Below, piece after piece: positions 26,535 to 35,197 of a stretch of DNA of 64,000 nucleotides. Within the stretch, counting starts at the first letter, position 1; each line of letters opens with the position of its first letter. The translations under genes were made by a program, and so were the position numbers. Origin of the DNA: Clostridium fungisolvens (GTDB lineage Bacteria; Bacillota; Clostridia; Clostridiales; Clostridiaceae); the NCBI RefSeq assembly GCF_014193895.1, contig NZ_BLZR01000001.1:3224001-3288000 (forward strand), written 5' to 3'. Below the pieces are notes generated by a model. It saw only the letters and a list, made by a program, of their open reading frames with translations. It searched no databases and was not told where the DNA came from.

Positions 26535-27959
26535 CTAATATAATGTGTTAAATAAGGCTATTTTACCTTCTATCATTTCGTCAATTCTATTTATATATTC
26601 TTTAACATCCTTAACATTTCCAAAGCGCTCTATTCTATTTTCATCCAAGAATACCACTTTTGAGACAGCATCTGCCCCTAAGGCTATTATGGTTTGACTA
26701 TCTTCAATCATTTGAATATTATATATACATTCTTTATCAGCTTTTGAATACCCTACATTCTCCATATTGCCAACCATATTTTTTTGCCTATACATATAGT
26801 ATGGGTGCATATCTAAATCTTCAGCCAACCTTTTTGTTTCTTTGTACATTTTATTTAGTTCTTCTTGCCTCGGAATATGAATGGTCTGTTTTAAAACTAG
26901 GTTCTCATGCAATCTGGAACTTCTCTTTATAGACATTCCATGTACAGTTAAGCTATCTGGTTCTAGCTCAAGAATTCTTCTATAGGTATTTTCTACTTCT
27001 TTCAAGCCTTCATTTGGCAAGCCAACAATAATGTCCATATTTATATTATCAAAACCTAAACTTCTAGCAAGATTAAATTTATCTATTACATCTGCTACAG
27101 TATGATTTCTACCGATTTCTTTTAAAGTAGAATCATTCATAGATTGAGGGTTTATACTTATTCTGTCTACTGAGTATTTCTTCATCGATTGAAGTTTCTT
27201 AGCAGTTATGCTATCAGGTCTTCCACACTCTACTGTAAACTCTTTAATATTCTTATCTAAAACAAAACTTTCATAAACTTTCTTCATTATGTCTTCAAAC
27301 TGATCATCATCTACTGCTGTAGGTGTCCCCCCACCAAAATATACGGTTTCAATAATCAATTCTTTACGATCAACGTACTCTTTAATTGCTTCAATCTCTT
27401 TTGATAAAGCTTCTAGATAAGGATCTACTTGTTTTTTACATCCTCCTATAGGATTAGATGCAAATGAACAATACAAGCATCTTGTAGGACAAAATGGCAT
27501 CCCAACATATATGCTAACGGTTTTTGAATCCTTATTTACGAACTTCTCTTCGTATTTAGCCACCTCAATACATAGTTCAGCCTTCTCTTTTTCCACCAAA
27601 AATTCATCAGAATAATGCTTAACTATTTCCGCTTCTGAAACACCTTCGTTTATAAGCTTCAATGCTCTCTTACTAGGCCTTATCCCAATCATTGTTCCCC
27701 ATGGGTACTTTTCTCCAGTAAGATTTGATAAAGCAGTAAAAATACTTTTCTTTATTTCTTCCTTTTTACCGTCTTTTATATTTCCTTCAAAAAGAATTTC
27801 TTGGTCTTTAAGTAATTCCATATAATCACCATTTATAGACACGCAGAAATCTTCACCTTCCTTAACAAAAGAAATGTCTTGAAAGGTGAAGAAAATATTA
27901 AACATTTGATATACATCATATCTATACTTTTCATCATTTAGTTTTATCTTAATTTCCAT
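26535..27959 (-). CDS. hemZ: Radical SAM coproporphyrinogen dehydrogenase HemZ-type protein
   Basis: Member of the oxygen-independent coproporphyrinogen III oxidase family (HemZ branch). The radical SAM cluster motif CPTRCLYC is at Cys157, Cys161 and Cys164, followed by FGGGTPTA. The 150-residue N-terminal extension is typical of HemZ, as opposed to HemN. The ATG at 27959 follows TAGGAG by 5 bases. A frame-extending ATG at 27974 has no ribosome binding site. Its real activity in clostridia is not settled, and no other heme genes are present. It sits between the MBL hydrolase and hisS in one tightly packed unit. Confidence 0.88.
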   Translation of the reverse strand: MEIKIKLNDEKYRYDVYQMFNIFFTFQDISFVKEGEDFCVSINGDYMELLKDQEILFEGNIKDGKKEEIKKSIFTALSNLTGEKYPWGTMIGIRPSKRALKLINEGVSEAEIVKHYSDEFLVEKEKAELCIEVAKYEEKFVNKDSKTVSIYVGMPFCPTRCLYCSFASNPIGGCKKQVDPYLEALSKEIEAIKEYVDRKELIIETVYFGGGTPTAVDDDQFEDIMKKVYESFVLDKNIKEFTVECGRPDSITAKKLQSMKKYSVDRISINPQSMNDSTLKEIGRNHTVADVIDKFNLARSLGFDNINMDIIVGLPNEGLKEVENTYRRILELEPDSLTVHGMSIKRSSRLHENLVLKQTIHIPRQEELNKMYKETKRLAEDLDMHPYYMYRQKNMVGNMENVGYSKADKECIYNIQMIEDSQTIIALGADAVSKVVFLDENRIERFGNVKDVKEYINRIDEMIEGKIALFNTLY

Positions 27960-27985
27960 ATGTGCTCCTAACATAAAGGTATAAA

Positions 27986-28585
27986 CTATTCTAAAAATGG
28001 ATTATTACTTCTTTCAAATCCTATTGTAGTAGTATCACCATGACCTGGCAATACTCTTACAGAGTCATCTAAAACCAAAAGCTTTTCTGTGATGCTATTT
28101 ATCAAAGTAGCAAAATCTCCACCAGTAAAATCAGTTCTACCTATTGACTGCTGGAATAAAGTATCACCAGAGATAAGTATATCACCGATCAAGAAGCTTA
28201 TTCCACCTGGAGTATGACCTGGTGTATGTATACACTTAATCTTAATCCCTGCAAATTCTAATTCTTGATCATCTTCAAGATAGTGATTAGCCTTTGGTAA
28301 ATTGCCAAAAACATAAGTGTTTTTTAGTATAAGTTCTTCTTCAATTTCATTTATATAAAATTCAACTCCATACTTATCCATAATGTCTACAACTGCACCA
28401 ACATGGTCAAAATGCCCATGGGTTATTAGAATTACTACTGGCTTTATATTTTTAGAATCTATAAAATCTATTATCTTTTCACTATCTGCGCCTGGATCTA
28501 TAATAATTCCTTCATTAGTCTCGTCATTTACGACTATATAGCAATTTTCAAGATTTGAACCAACTGGAATTCTAGCTATATTCAT
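27986..28585 (-). CDS. MBL-fold metallo-hydrolase (glyoxalase II-like)
   Basis: A 199-residue metallo-beta-lactamase-fold enzyme. The zinc motif is THGHFDH (His56, His58, Asp60, His61). Further ligands lie in HTPGHTPG, SGDTLF and the late PGHGD. It resembles small glyoxalase II-like proteins (YcbL type), whose true substrates in Firmicutes are mostly unknown. A strong AAGGAGG precedes the ATG at 28585. It is 12 bases after dtd in a relA-dtd-MBL-hemZ-hisS-aspS order that is familiar in clostridia. Confidence 0.9.
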   Translation of the reverse strand: MNIARIPVGSNLENCYIVVNDETNEGIIIDPGADSEKIIDFIDSKNIKPVVILITHGHFDHVGAVVDIMDKYGVEFYINEIEEELILKNTYVFGNLPKANHYLEDDQELEFAGIKIKCIHTPGHTPGGISFLIGDILISGDTLFQQSIGRTDFTGGDFATLINSITEKLLVLDDSVRVLPGHGDTTTIGFERSNNPFLE

Positions 28586-28597
28586 ATCAAGACCTCC

Positions 28598-29047
28598 TTA
28601 AAAATTCTTTTTACTATCAAGTATTAATGTTACTGGCCCATCATTTAATATCTGAACCTTCATATCTGCACCAAATATTCCTGTTTCTACTTTTATATCT
28701 TCACTTTTGCACATGTCAACAAATATATCATAAAGCTTTTTCGCTTCTTCTCCACCAAGTGCTTCCATGAAATTAGGTCTTCTTCCTTTTCTACAATCAC
28801 CGTACAAAGTAAACTGAGAAATCAAAAGGAGTTCACCATTTACCTCCTGAAGAGACTTATTCATCTTTCCATTTTCATCTTCAAATACTCTAAGATTTAT
28901 GATTTTGTCCTTTATGTATTTTAGATCATCGACATTATCATCTTTACTTATGCCTAAAAGCACATTAAAACCAGTAGCTATTTCGCCAACCAGATTGTTA
29001 TCAACAGTAACAGAAGAGCTCTTTACTCTTTGAACAACTGCTCTCAT
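28598..29047 (-). CDS. dtd: D-aminoacyl-tRNA deacylase
   Basis: Removes D-amino acids (and glycine mis-attached to tRNA-Ala) from tRNA, a proofreading role in translation. The 149 residues are the normal size. It starts MRAVVQRVKSSSVTV and carries the two signature segments SQFTLYGDC (SQFTL) and NDGPVT (GPVT), which form the active site across the dimer. It lies 15 bases after relA, as in many Firmicutes. Confidence 0.96.
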   Translation of the reverse strand: MRAVVQRVKSSSVTVDNNLVGEIATGFNVLLGISKDDNVDDLKYIKDKIINLRVFEDENGKMNKSLQEVNGELLLISQFTLYGDCRKGRRPNFMEALGGEEAKKLYDIFVDMCKSEDIKVETGIFGADMKVQILNDGPVTLILDSKKNF

Positions 29048-29062
29048 TCCATCACATCCTAT

Positions 29063-31246
29063 TTAACTATTCATTCTATATACATCTAAAACGCCTTTAA
29101 GTTTTCTTATCTTTCTCATTAGTTCTTTAAGTTGTTCTACATTATCTATCTTAACCTTAATATTTATTAAAGCTGTATTAGTCTTAGTGGAATTTGCATT
29201 CAGCCCATTTAAAGGAAGCTTTGATTCTGTAATCACAGTCATGATATCAGCAAGGAGTCCATCTCTATCTTCTGACCTAACTTGAATCTCAGCAGTATAA
29301 GCACCTTTTGCTCCACCCCAGTTTACCTCAACTATCTTTTCTGGTTCTTCATTCATTATTGTTTTAAAGTTTGTGCAATCTTTTCTATGTACTGAAATAC
29401 CTCTACCTCTTGTAATAAATCCAACTACTTCATCGCCAGGTACAGGATTACAGCACTTAGCAAAACGAACCATTAAATTACTTTCACCTTTTACAGTTAT
29501 TCCATAATTAATATCTTTTTTATGTACTCTTTCGCCTTTTGATATATGTTCTTCTATGTTCTTTGTTATTTGTTCATTGGATTGTACTGCCTTCTCGTTT
29601 ACACTATATTCTTTCAGCCTAGATATTATTGTAGATGCAGATACCATCCCAACCCCAACAGCAGCATATATATCATCTACATTTCTCAAGTTGTTATATT
29701 TCTTTAAAAGCTTCTCATATCCTTCACCTTTAATAAGATCCATAAAGTTTACAAGTTGCTTTTTTGCTTCTCGTTCTACGATATCTTTCCCTTTATCAAT
29801 ATTTTCTTCTCTCTTTGCTCTCTTAAACCACTGTTTTATCTTGCTCTTAGCTTGATTACTTGTAGCAATATTAAGCCAGTCAATATTAGGGCCTTTAGCA
29901 ACCGATGATGTAAGTATCTCAACTATTTCACCAGTTTTCAATCTATAATCCAGAGGAACCATTTTACCATTTACTTTTGATCCCACACACTTATTTCCTA
30001 CATCAGTATGTATCTTATACGCAAAATCAATTGGTGTGGCATCATTTGGTAAACTTATAACAATTCCTTTTGGTGTAAAGACAAATATTTCATCTGAAAA
30101 TAAGTCTAGCTTGAAGCCTTCCATAAATTCTTCTGCATCTGCAGTGTCCTTCTGCCATTCAAGCATATCTCTAAGCCAAGACAGCTTAGTTTCAAAAGAA
30201 TCTTCTCTACTTTCTGCAGCACCTTCTTTATATTTCCAATGTGCAGCTATACCATATTCAGCAGTTTTATGCATTTCAAAGGTTCTTATTTGGATTTCAA
30301 AAGTCTTACCTTGATGACCTATAACAGTAGTATGAAGAGATTGATACATGTTAGGTTTAGGCATAGCTATATAATCCTTAAATCTTCCTGGTAACGGCTT
30401 ATAAATTGTATGAACTATCCCTAAAGCTGCATAACAATCCTTAACAGAATTTACCAATATTCTTATAGCAGTAAGATCAAAGATTTGCTCTATATTCTTG
30501 TTCTTATTTACCATCTTTCTATATATACTATAAAAATGCTTTGGTCTTCCATCAATATCTGAGTCTATACCTGCATTTTCTAGATTTTCAGTAAGTTCAT
30601 TTATTATGCTTTCTATGTAATTTTCTCTCTCTGCTCTTTTTTCAGCGATTTGTTTTACTAAATCATAGTATTCTTCTGAATGTAAATATCTAAACGCTAA
30701 ATCCTCAAGTTCCCACTTTATTTTAGACATACCTAGTCTATGTGCAAGAGGCGCAAAAATATCTAAGGTTTCCTTAGCTTTTTCCTTTTGTTTTTCTTCA
30801 GGCATAAACTTTAAAGTTCTCATATTATGAAGTCTATCAGCAAGCTTTATGATAATCACTCTTATGTCTTTTGCCATAGCAAGAAGCATCTTTCTTACAT
30901 TATCAGCTTGTTGTTCTTCTTTTGTCTTATACCTGATCATATCAAGCTTAGTTACACCCTCAACAAGATTAGCCACTTCCTCGTTGAACATATTTTTTAT
31001 ATCATTATAAGTGTAATTCGTATCTTCTATAACATCATGCAAAAGTCCTGCAGCTATAGTATTTGTATCCATACCTAACTCTGCTAGTATTGAGGCTACA
31101 CTCTCAGGATGAATTATGTATGGTTCACCAGATTCTCTTTTTTGAGATTTATGTGCATCTGCAGCCAAGTTATATGCTTTTTCTATAAGTGCTAGATCTA
31201 CGTTATTACAGTTATGTTTAACTTTATCAATTAAAATATCAAGCAT
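29063..31246 (-). CDS. relA: RelA/SpoT-family (p)ppGpp synthetase/hydrolase
   Basis: Bifunctional stringent-response enzyme that makes and degrades (p)ppGpp. The 727 residues show the HD hydrolase domain (LLHDVIEDT near 69-77, intact), the synthetase domain (around 230-340, with QSLHTTV), TGS (about 390-450), a zinc-finger/helical part with CCNP, and a C-terminal ACT domain. The intact HD motif argues that it hydrolyses as well as synthesises. The ATG at 31246 follows GAGGAG. apt lies upstream, separated by 179 bases containing hairpins. Confidence 0.96.
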   Translation of the reverse strand: MLDILIDKVKHNCNNVDLALIEKAYNLAADAHKSQKRESGEPYIIHPESVASILAELGMDTNTIAAGLLHDVIEDTNYTYNDIKNMFNEEVANLVEGVTKLDMIRYKTKEEQQADNVRKMLLAMAKDIRVIIIKLADRLHNMRTLKFMPEEKQKEKAKETLDIFAPLAHRLGMSKIKWELEDLAFRYLHSEEYYDLVKQIAEKRAERENYIESIINELTENLENAGIDSDIDGRPKHFYSIYRKMVNKNKNIEQIFDLTAIRILVNSVKDCYAALGIVHTIYKPLPGRFKDYIAMPKPNMYQSLHTTVIGHQGKTFEIQIRTFEMHKTAEYGIAAHWKYKEGAAESREDSFETKLSWLRDMLEWQKDTADAEEFMEGFKLDLFSDEIFVFTPKGIVISLPNDATPIDFAYKIHTDVGNKCVGSKVNGKMVPLDYRLKTGEIVEILTSSVAKGPNIDWLNIATSNQAKSKIKQWFKRAKREENIDKGKDIVEREAKKQLVNFMDLIKGEGYEKLLKKYNNLRNVDDIYAAVGVGMVSASTIISRLKEYSVNEKAVQSNEQITKNIEEHISKGERVHKKDINYGITVKGESNLMVRFAKCCNPVPGDEVVGFITRGRGISVHRKDCTNFKTIMNEEPEKIVEVNWGGAKGAYTAEIQVRSEDRDGLLADIMTVITESKLPLNGLNANSTKTNTALINIKVKIDNVEQLKELMRKIRKLKGVLDVYRMNS

Positions 31247-31297
31247 ACGAATTACACTCCTCGTTCATAATTGTTAAATTCCGTATCTAAAGTCAAA

Positions 31298-31317
31298 GGC
31301 TGGTTTATTAACCAGCC
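31298..31317 (-). terminator. Hairpin between apt and relA
   Basis: Perfect 8-bp arms GGCTGGTT and AACCAGCC surround a 4-base loop. The T tail on the minus strand is short. Two more AT-rich hairpins (an alternating TA stretch near 31330-31375 and GTATG/CATAC at about 31375-31395) lie between it and apt. It may partly separate apt from relA transcription. Confidence 0.5.
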
Positions 31318-31425
31318 AAATATATCTACTATTATATTATATATATATATCGAATTTTCAATGGATATATATATGTATGTTTTCTTATTACATACATTTT
31401 CTTAGTATTATGAGTTTAGTTATCT

Positions 31426-31944
31426 TTACACATCATATTGAACTAATGATGTTATATCATAATTCTTAAGTTTATCTCTTCCATTAAGTTCAGTAAGTTC
31501 AATTGCAAAAGCAAGTGACACAACTTCGCCACCAACTTGTTCTATAAGTTTTGCAACAGCACCAATAGTACCACCTGTAGCTAATAAATCATCTACAATA
31601 GCAACTCTTGCACCTGGTTTTATAGAATCTTTATGAATTTCTAAGCAATCCTTACCATACTCTAGTTCATATTCTACCGCTACTGTATCAAAAGGAAGCT
31701 TCCCCTTTTTTCTAACTGGAACAAAACCAACTCCTAGTGCATATGCAACTGGAACTCCAAAAATAAACCCTCTCGCTTCAGGACCTACTACTACATCAAT
31801 TTGCTTTTCTTTTAGATAGTTAGCTATCTCATCTATTGAAGCTCTTAATCCTTCTCCATCACCTATTAAAGTTGTGATATCCTTAAAGCTTATTCCTTCC
31901 TTAGGAAAGTTATCAATTATTCTAATTTTACTTTTAATATCCAT
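31426..31944 (-). CDS. apt: Adenine phosphoribosyltransferase
   Basis: Purine salvage enzyme making AMP from adenine and PRPP. The 172 residues are standard. The PRPP-binding motif VAIVDDLLATGGT and the family segments GPEARGFIFG and VRKKGKLPF are intact. GGAGG precedes the ATG at 31944. It follows the RecJ-like gene by 38 bases and precedes relA. The recJ-apt-relA order is a conserved clostridial and bacillar arrangement. Confidence 0.97.
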   Translation of the reverse strand: MDIKSKIRIIDNFPKEGISFKDITTLIGDGEGLRASIDEIANYLKEKQIDVVVGPEARGFIFGVPVAYALGVGFVPVRKKGKLPFDTVAVEYELEYGKDCLEIHKDSIKPGARVAIVDDLLATGGTIGAVAKLIEQVGGEVVSLAFAIELTELNGRDKLKNYDITSLVQYDV

Positions 31945-31982
31945 TTTTATTCCTCCAATAATTATTAATTGATTATGTAACT

Positions 31983-32834
31983 TTATCTAATCTTTTCATT
32001 ATATAAGTATTTTGTTATTTGTCTTGCCCTTGATATATCATTAGTTGTTAAAAGTTCTACAACAATTCTAGCATTATCCTTCTTGTCCACAGCCCCAATT
32101 GCAGGAGTTATAACATCTATTATTTTTCTTATACTATCATAATTAAATTCAACAATATTATAGAATTCCATTATTGCTCTTAATCCATAATTATTGGTGT
32201 TATTAAGAAAGTTAACTCCTTCCTTAATAAAAACAGAATTTTCTCCTTTGTCCTCTGCTTCAGATGAAATCGTCCCGATTAAAATTAAATCCAAATATCT
32301 GTTTATACTCTTCATATTATAATATATTGCAATTGCTTGCATCAATTTAAAAGTTACTCCAGAAGCAGATAAACTTTTATATCTATATGAACAGCCGTCT
32401 TGGCTTGGATTTATATAAATTGCTCTAAAATTAGGTTTTAACTTTCTATTTTCTGTAACAATCAAATCTATACCTAAATTGTTACAGAGAATTTCTTGAT
32501 CTTTTGATTCTATCCCACATCCTACAGTTATAAGAAGCTCTGCTCCTAGAAAGTGTATGTGATTTTTTAGAGTTTCAGTCTCTAAAATGTGCGAATTATT
32601 TTTTTCATCACTTACATAATACTCAACATCTGCATTTAAGTATTTTAAAACAAGCAAAAGGGAGGCTAAGCCGCACAAACCATCAACATCGCAACCTGAG
32701 TATATAACGATCTTTTCTCTTAGGTTTATTGCTTTAACCAATCTTTCTATGGCCTTATTCATATTTTTTATTATAAATGGATTGTATCCAGTTATATAGC
32801 TAGGGCGATAAATGCTCTCCCAAAATTTTTCCAT
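31983..32834 (-). CDS. Degenerate RecJ-like DHH-family protein
   Basis: A 283-residue protein aligning to the N-terminal catalytic half of RecJ and occupying recJ's usual place before apt. Key motifs are altered. GDYDVDG reads SGCDVDG (46-52), TVDCG reads TVGCG (103-107), and the DHH motif itself reads TENRK (127-131, where TDHHE is usual). GTVAD reads GTISS. Most metal ligands are therefore gone and nuclease activity is unlikely. The C-terminal DHHA1 and OB parts are also missing. The reading frame is intact, with a good ribosome binding site (GGAGG, 8 bases) at the ATG 32834 and a promoter. It is therefore probably a conserved non-catalytic derivative, not simple decay. A TTG at 32849 is rejected. 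Confidence 0.75.
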   Translation of the reverse strand: MEKFWESIYRPSYITGYNPFIIKNMNKAIERLVKAINLREKIVIYSGCDVDGLCGLASLLLVLKYLNADVEYYVSDEKNNSHILETETLKNHIHFLGAELLITVGCGIESKDQEILCNNLGIDLIVTENRKLKPNFRAIYINPSQDGCSYRYKSLSASGVTFKLMQAIAIYYNMKSINRYLDLILIGTISSEAEDKGENSVFIKEGVNFLNNTNNYGLRAIMEFYNIVEFNYDSIRKIIDVITPAIGAVDKKDNARIVVELLTTNDISRARQITKYLYNEKIR

Positions 32835-32866
32835 GACTAACTCCTCCAAAAATAGAAAACAACTAT

Positions 32867-32895
32867 ATTATAATTTAAAATTGTAGTTTTGACAA
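32867..32895 (-). promoter_or_regulatory. Promoter of the RecJ-like gene and apt
   Basis: TTGTCA (32890-32895) and TATAAT (32867-32872) are separated by 17 bases on the minus strand, just after the secF terminator. Confidence 0.7.
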
Positions 32896-32916
32896 ACACT
32901 TTTGGAGAAAATATGA

Positions 32917-32945
32917 CAGACCTCCACAATTTATGTGAAGGCCTG
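32917..32945 (-). terminator. Terminator after secF
   Basis: A GC-rich stem (AGGCCTTCACA paired with TGTGGAGGTCT on the minus strand) has a 5-base loop and a modestly T-rich tail. It separates secD-secF from the RecJ-like gene. Confidence 0.7.
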
Positions 32946-32980
32946 CAACTTTTTGTCAAATTATCTGATAAAAAACAGTT

Positions 32981-33850
32981 CTAAGCTGTCTTTACTTTAG
33001 CTTTTTCTCTTCTATTTTTAAGCATAACCCAGATTGGACTTGCTATAAATATTGATGAATAAGCTCCTGAAACTATTCCTATTATAAGAGGGAAAGCAAA
33101 ATCTCTTACAGAAGGTACAAAGAAATAAACCGCACTTGTGGTTATTAATGTAGTTAATGCTGTATTAATTGATCTTGCAAAAGTTTGTGTTATACTTCTA
33201 TTTGCAAGTTCAACATAATGCATTTTTCTATATTTCTTAGTATTTTCTCTTATTCTATCAAAAATTACGATTGTATCACTCATAGAGTAACCTATTATCG
33301 TAAGAACTGCTGCTATAAATGGGGTGTTAACAGGTATATTAAATACTGAATACACAGTTAAAGTTATTAACACGTCATGAACCAATGCAACAATAGCTGC
33401 TATACCGAAATTAAATTCAAATCTTACTGCAATATATAATAGAATTACTACTAAAGATATTGCTAATGCAATAAAAGAATTTTTAGTAAGCTCACTACCT
33501 ATTGACTGACCTATTTCTTGTTTAGTAAAATCTTTATCCTCAATCTTATACTTATCTTTTAAGTCCTTGGTTAAGTTACCAACTTTTGTAGTATCCATAT
33601 ATTTTGTTTTTACTTCAAGCTGAGTACTATTAACAGTATTTGTAACAGCATCATCTAAATATTTCTTTATTATTGTATCAACATCAGCTTTATTAAAATC
33701 TTTTTTGAAATCTATAGTTATTTGCGTACCACCTCTAAAGTCTATTCCAAAGTTTAGTCCGCCTCTATATATCATAAAGCCAATACCAATCGCTATTATT
33801 AACAAAGAGGAAATAAACCATATTTTTGTTTTTTCAATAATCTTAAACAT
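32981..33850 (-). CDS. secF: Protein translocase subunit SecF
   Basis: Membrane partner of SecD that uses the proton gradient to help preprotein export through SecYEG. The 289 residues have a first span, a periplasmic-type domain (about 30-125) including the FGIDFRGGTQ motif, then five spans with the signature GYSMSDTIVIFDRIRE. A GGGGG site precedes the ATG. It is 5 bases after secD, in one operon. Confidence 0.97.
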   Translation of the reverse strand: MFKIIEKTKIWFISSLLIIAIGIGFMIYRGGLNFGIDFRGGTQITIDFKKDFNKADVDTIIKKYLDDAVTNTVNSTQLEVKTKYMDTTKVGNLTKDLKDKYKIEDKDFTKQEIGQSIGSELTKNSFIALAISLVVILLYIAVRFEFNFGIAAIVALVHDVLITLTVYSVFNIPVNTPFIAAVLTIIGYSMSDTIVIFDRIRENTKKYRKMHYVELANRSITQTFARSINTALTTLITTSAVYFFVPSVRDFAFPLIIGIVSGAYSSIFIASPIWVMLKNRREKAKVKTA

Positions 33851-33855
33851 TTGTT

Positions 33856-35121
33856 TTACCCCCTTTTCACCCTAAATAACGATGGTTTGCTTAAAAATCC
33901 AGCATTAACAGCCAAGTTCATTAATAGTCTAACTATCACTATAGCTGTAAACATACTTAAAACAACACCAATTAGTAGTGTAAGTGCAAATCCTTTTACA
34001 GGACCTGACCCAAAGAAATATAATACTAAAGATGAAATTATAGTAGTTAAATTCGAGTCAACTATTGATGACATCGCATTATGGAAACCAGCTTTAACTG
34101 ATGTCTTTACTGATTTACCTGTTCTTATTTCTTCTCTTATTCTTTCAAACATAAGTACATTTGCATCTACCGCCATACCTATGGTAAGCAAAAGTGCAGC
34201 TATACCAGGTAAGGTTAGAGTAACACCAACACTTATAAAAGTGAATAAAACTAGCGATATAAATAAAGTTAATCCAAGACATGCAATTATTCCTGGCACT
34301 CTATAATATAAAAGCATAAATATGAATATTATACATATACCTACAGCCCCTGCTTTTAATGCATTAGGTAATGCATTTGCACCAAGCTGAGCACCTACAG
34401 TTTGAGTAGATACTGCTTTTACAGGCATAGGAAGTGCACCTGCATTTATTATTGCAGCTATTTTATTAGCTTCTTCAGCTGTTTTGTTTCCAGTAATTTG
34501 AGCTTTTCCATCTACAATCGCATTTTGAACCACTGGGCTTGTAAGCAAGTCTTCATCCATATATATTGAGATTTGCTTTCCTATAAGCTTTGTAGTTGCA
34601 TCTGCAAATTTTTTCTTTCCTGCATCATTAAACTCAAGAGATACGATTATTTGACCTGTTTGTTGATCTGTTCCTGAAGTTGCCTTTTTAACATCCTTAC
34701 CAGTTAGTAGTACATTTCCGTCAGGATCTTTAAAGCTTAGCTCTCCAGTTTTACTTAAGCTGTCTACAATACTCTTAGAATCGTATTGTCCTGGTATATC
34801 AACCCTAATTCTTTTGTTACCTTCTGTTGTAACAACTGTTTCAGCAACACCAGCTTTGTTAACTCTAAGAGAAAGCATTTCTTTAGTTTTATCAAGATCA
34901 TCTTTACTAACTGTTTTATCTGATTGGATTTCCATAAGTACAGACACCCCACCCTGTAAATCCAATCCTTTTGTAATTGACTTTTCAAATGATTTAAATT
35001 CCCACTGGTTTGAACCAGAACCGACAATAAGACCATGAAAGCCTGCGAATGCTAGAAAAAATATCCCTACAACGCAGAGAGTAAAAAGTGTAATACTTTT
35101 GCCTTTGCCTTTTGTTTTCAT
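33856..35121 (-). CDS. secD: Protein translocase subunit SecD
   Basis: Partner of SecF in the Sec pathway. The 421 residues show a first membrane span, the motif LDLQGGVSV, a compact extracellular domain with the P1-type head, and five C-terminal spans with TIGMAVDANVLMFERIREE. It is shorter than Gram-negative SecD, as usual for clostridia. It is driven by a consensus promoter just upstream (35155-35183). secF is directly downstream. Confidence 0.97.
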   Translation of the reverse strand: MKTKGKGKSITLFTLCVVGIFFLAFAGFHGLIVGSGSNQWEFKSFEKSITKGLDLQGGVSVLMEIQSDKTVSKDDLDKTKEMLSLRVNKAGVAETVVTTEGNKRIRVDIPGQYDSKSIVDSLSKTGELSFKDPDGNVLLTGKDVKKATSGTDQQTGQIIVSLEFNDAGKKKFADATTKLIGKQISIYMDEDLLTSPVVQNAIVDGKAQITGNKTAEEANKIAAIINAGALPMPVKAVSTQTVGAQLGANALPNALKAGAVGICIIFIFMLLYYRVPGIIACLGLTLFISLVLFTFISVGVTLTLPGIAALLLTIGMAVDANVLMFERIREEIRTGKSVKTSVKAGFHNAMSSIVDSNLTTIISSLVLYFFGSGPVKGFALTLLIGVVLSMFTAIVIVRLLMNLAVNAGFLSKPSLFRVKRG

Positions 35122-35154
35122 TTTTATCCCCCTCTGTTAATTCTCATACAGTAA

Positions 35155-35183
35155 ATTATAATACCTGCCCCACATTATGTCAA
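35155..35183 (-). promoter_or_regulatory. Consensus sigma-A promoter of secDF
   Basis: An exact TTGACA (35178-35183) and exact TATAAT (35155-35160) lie 17 bases apart on the minus strand, 15 bases after the scfB stop codon. Confidence 0.85.
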
Positions 35184-35197
35184 TAAATGGGAGCTTT

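Noticed and set aside
31320..31400. Alternating TA stretch as replication origin or recombination site
   Set aside because: It is a short AT-rich intergenic stretch with simple hairpins; no DnaA-box cluster or dnaA gene is nearby.
33851..34306. A 151-codon open frame on the plus strand
   Set aside because: It is antisense to secD, with no recognisable motif and no promoter.
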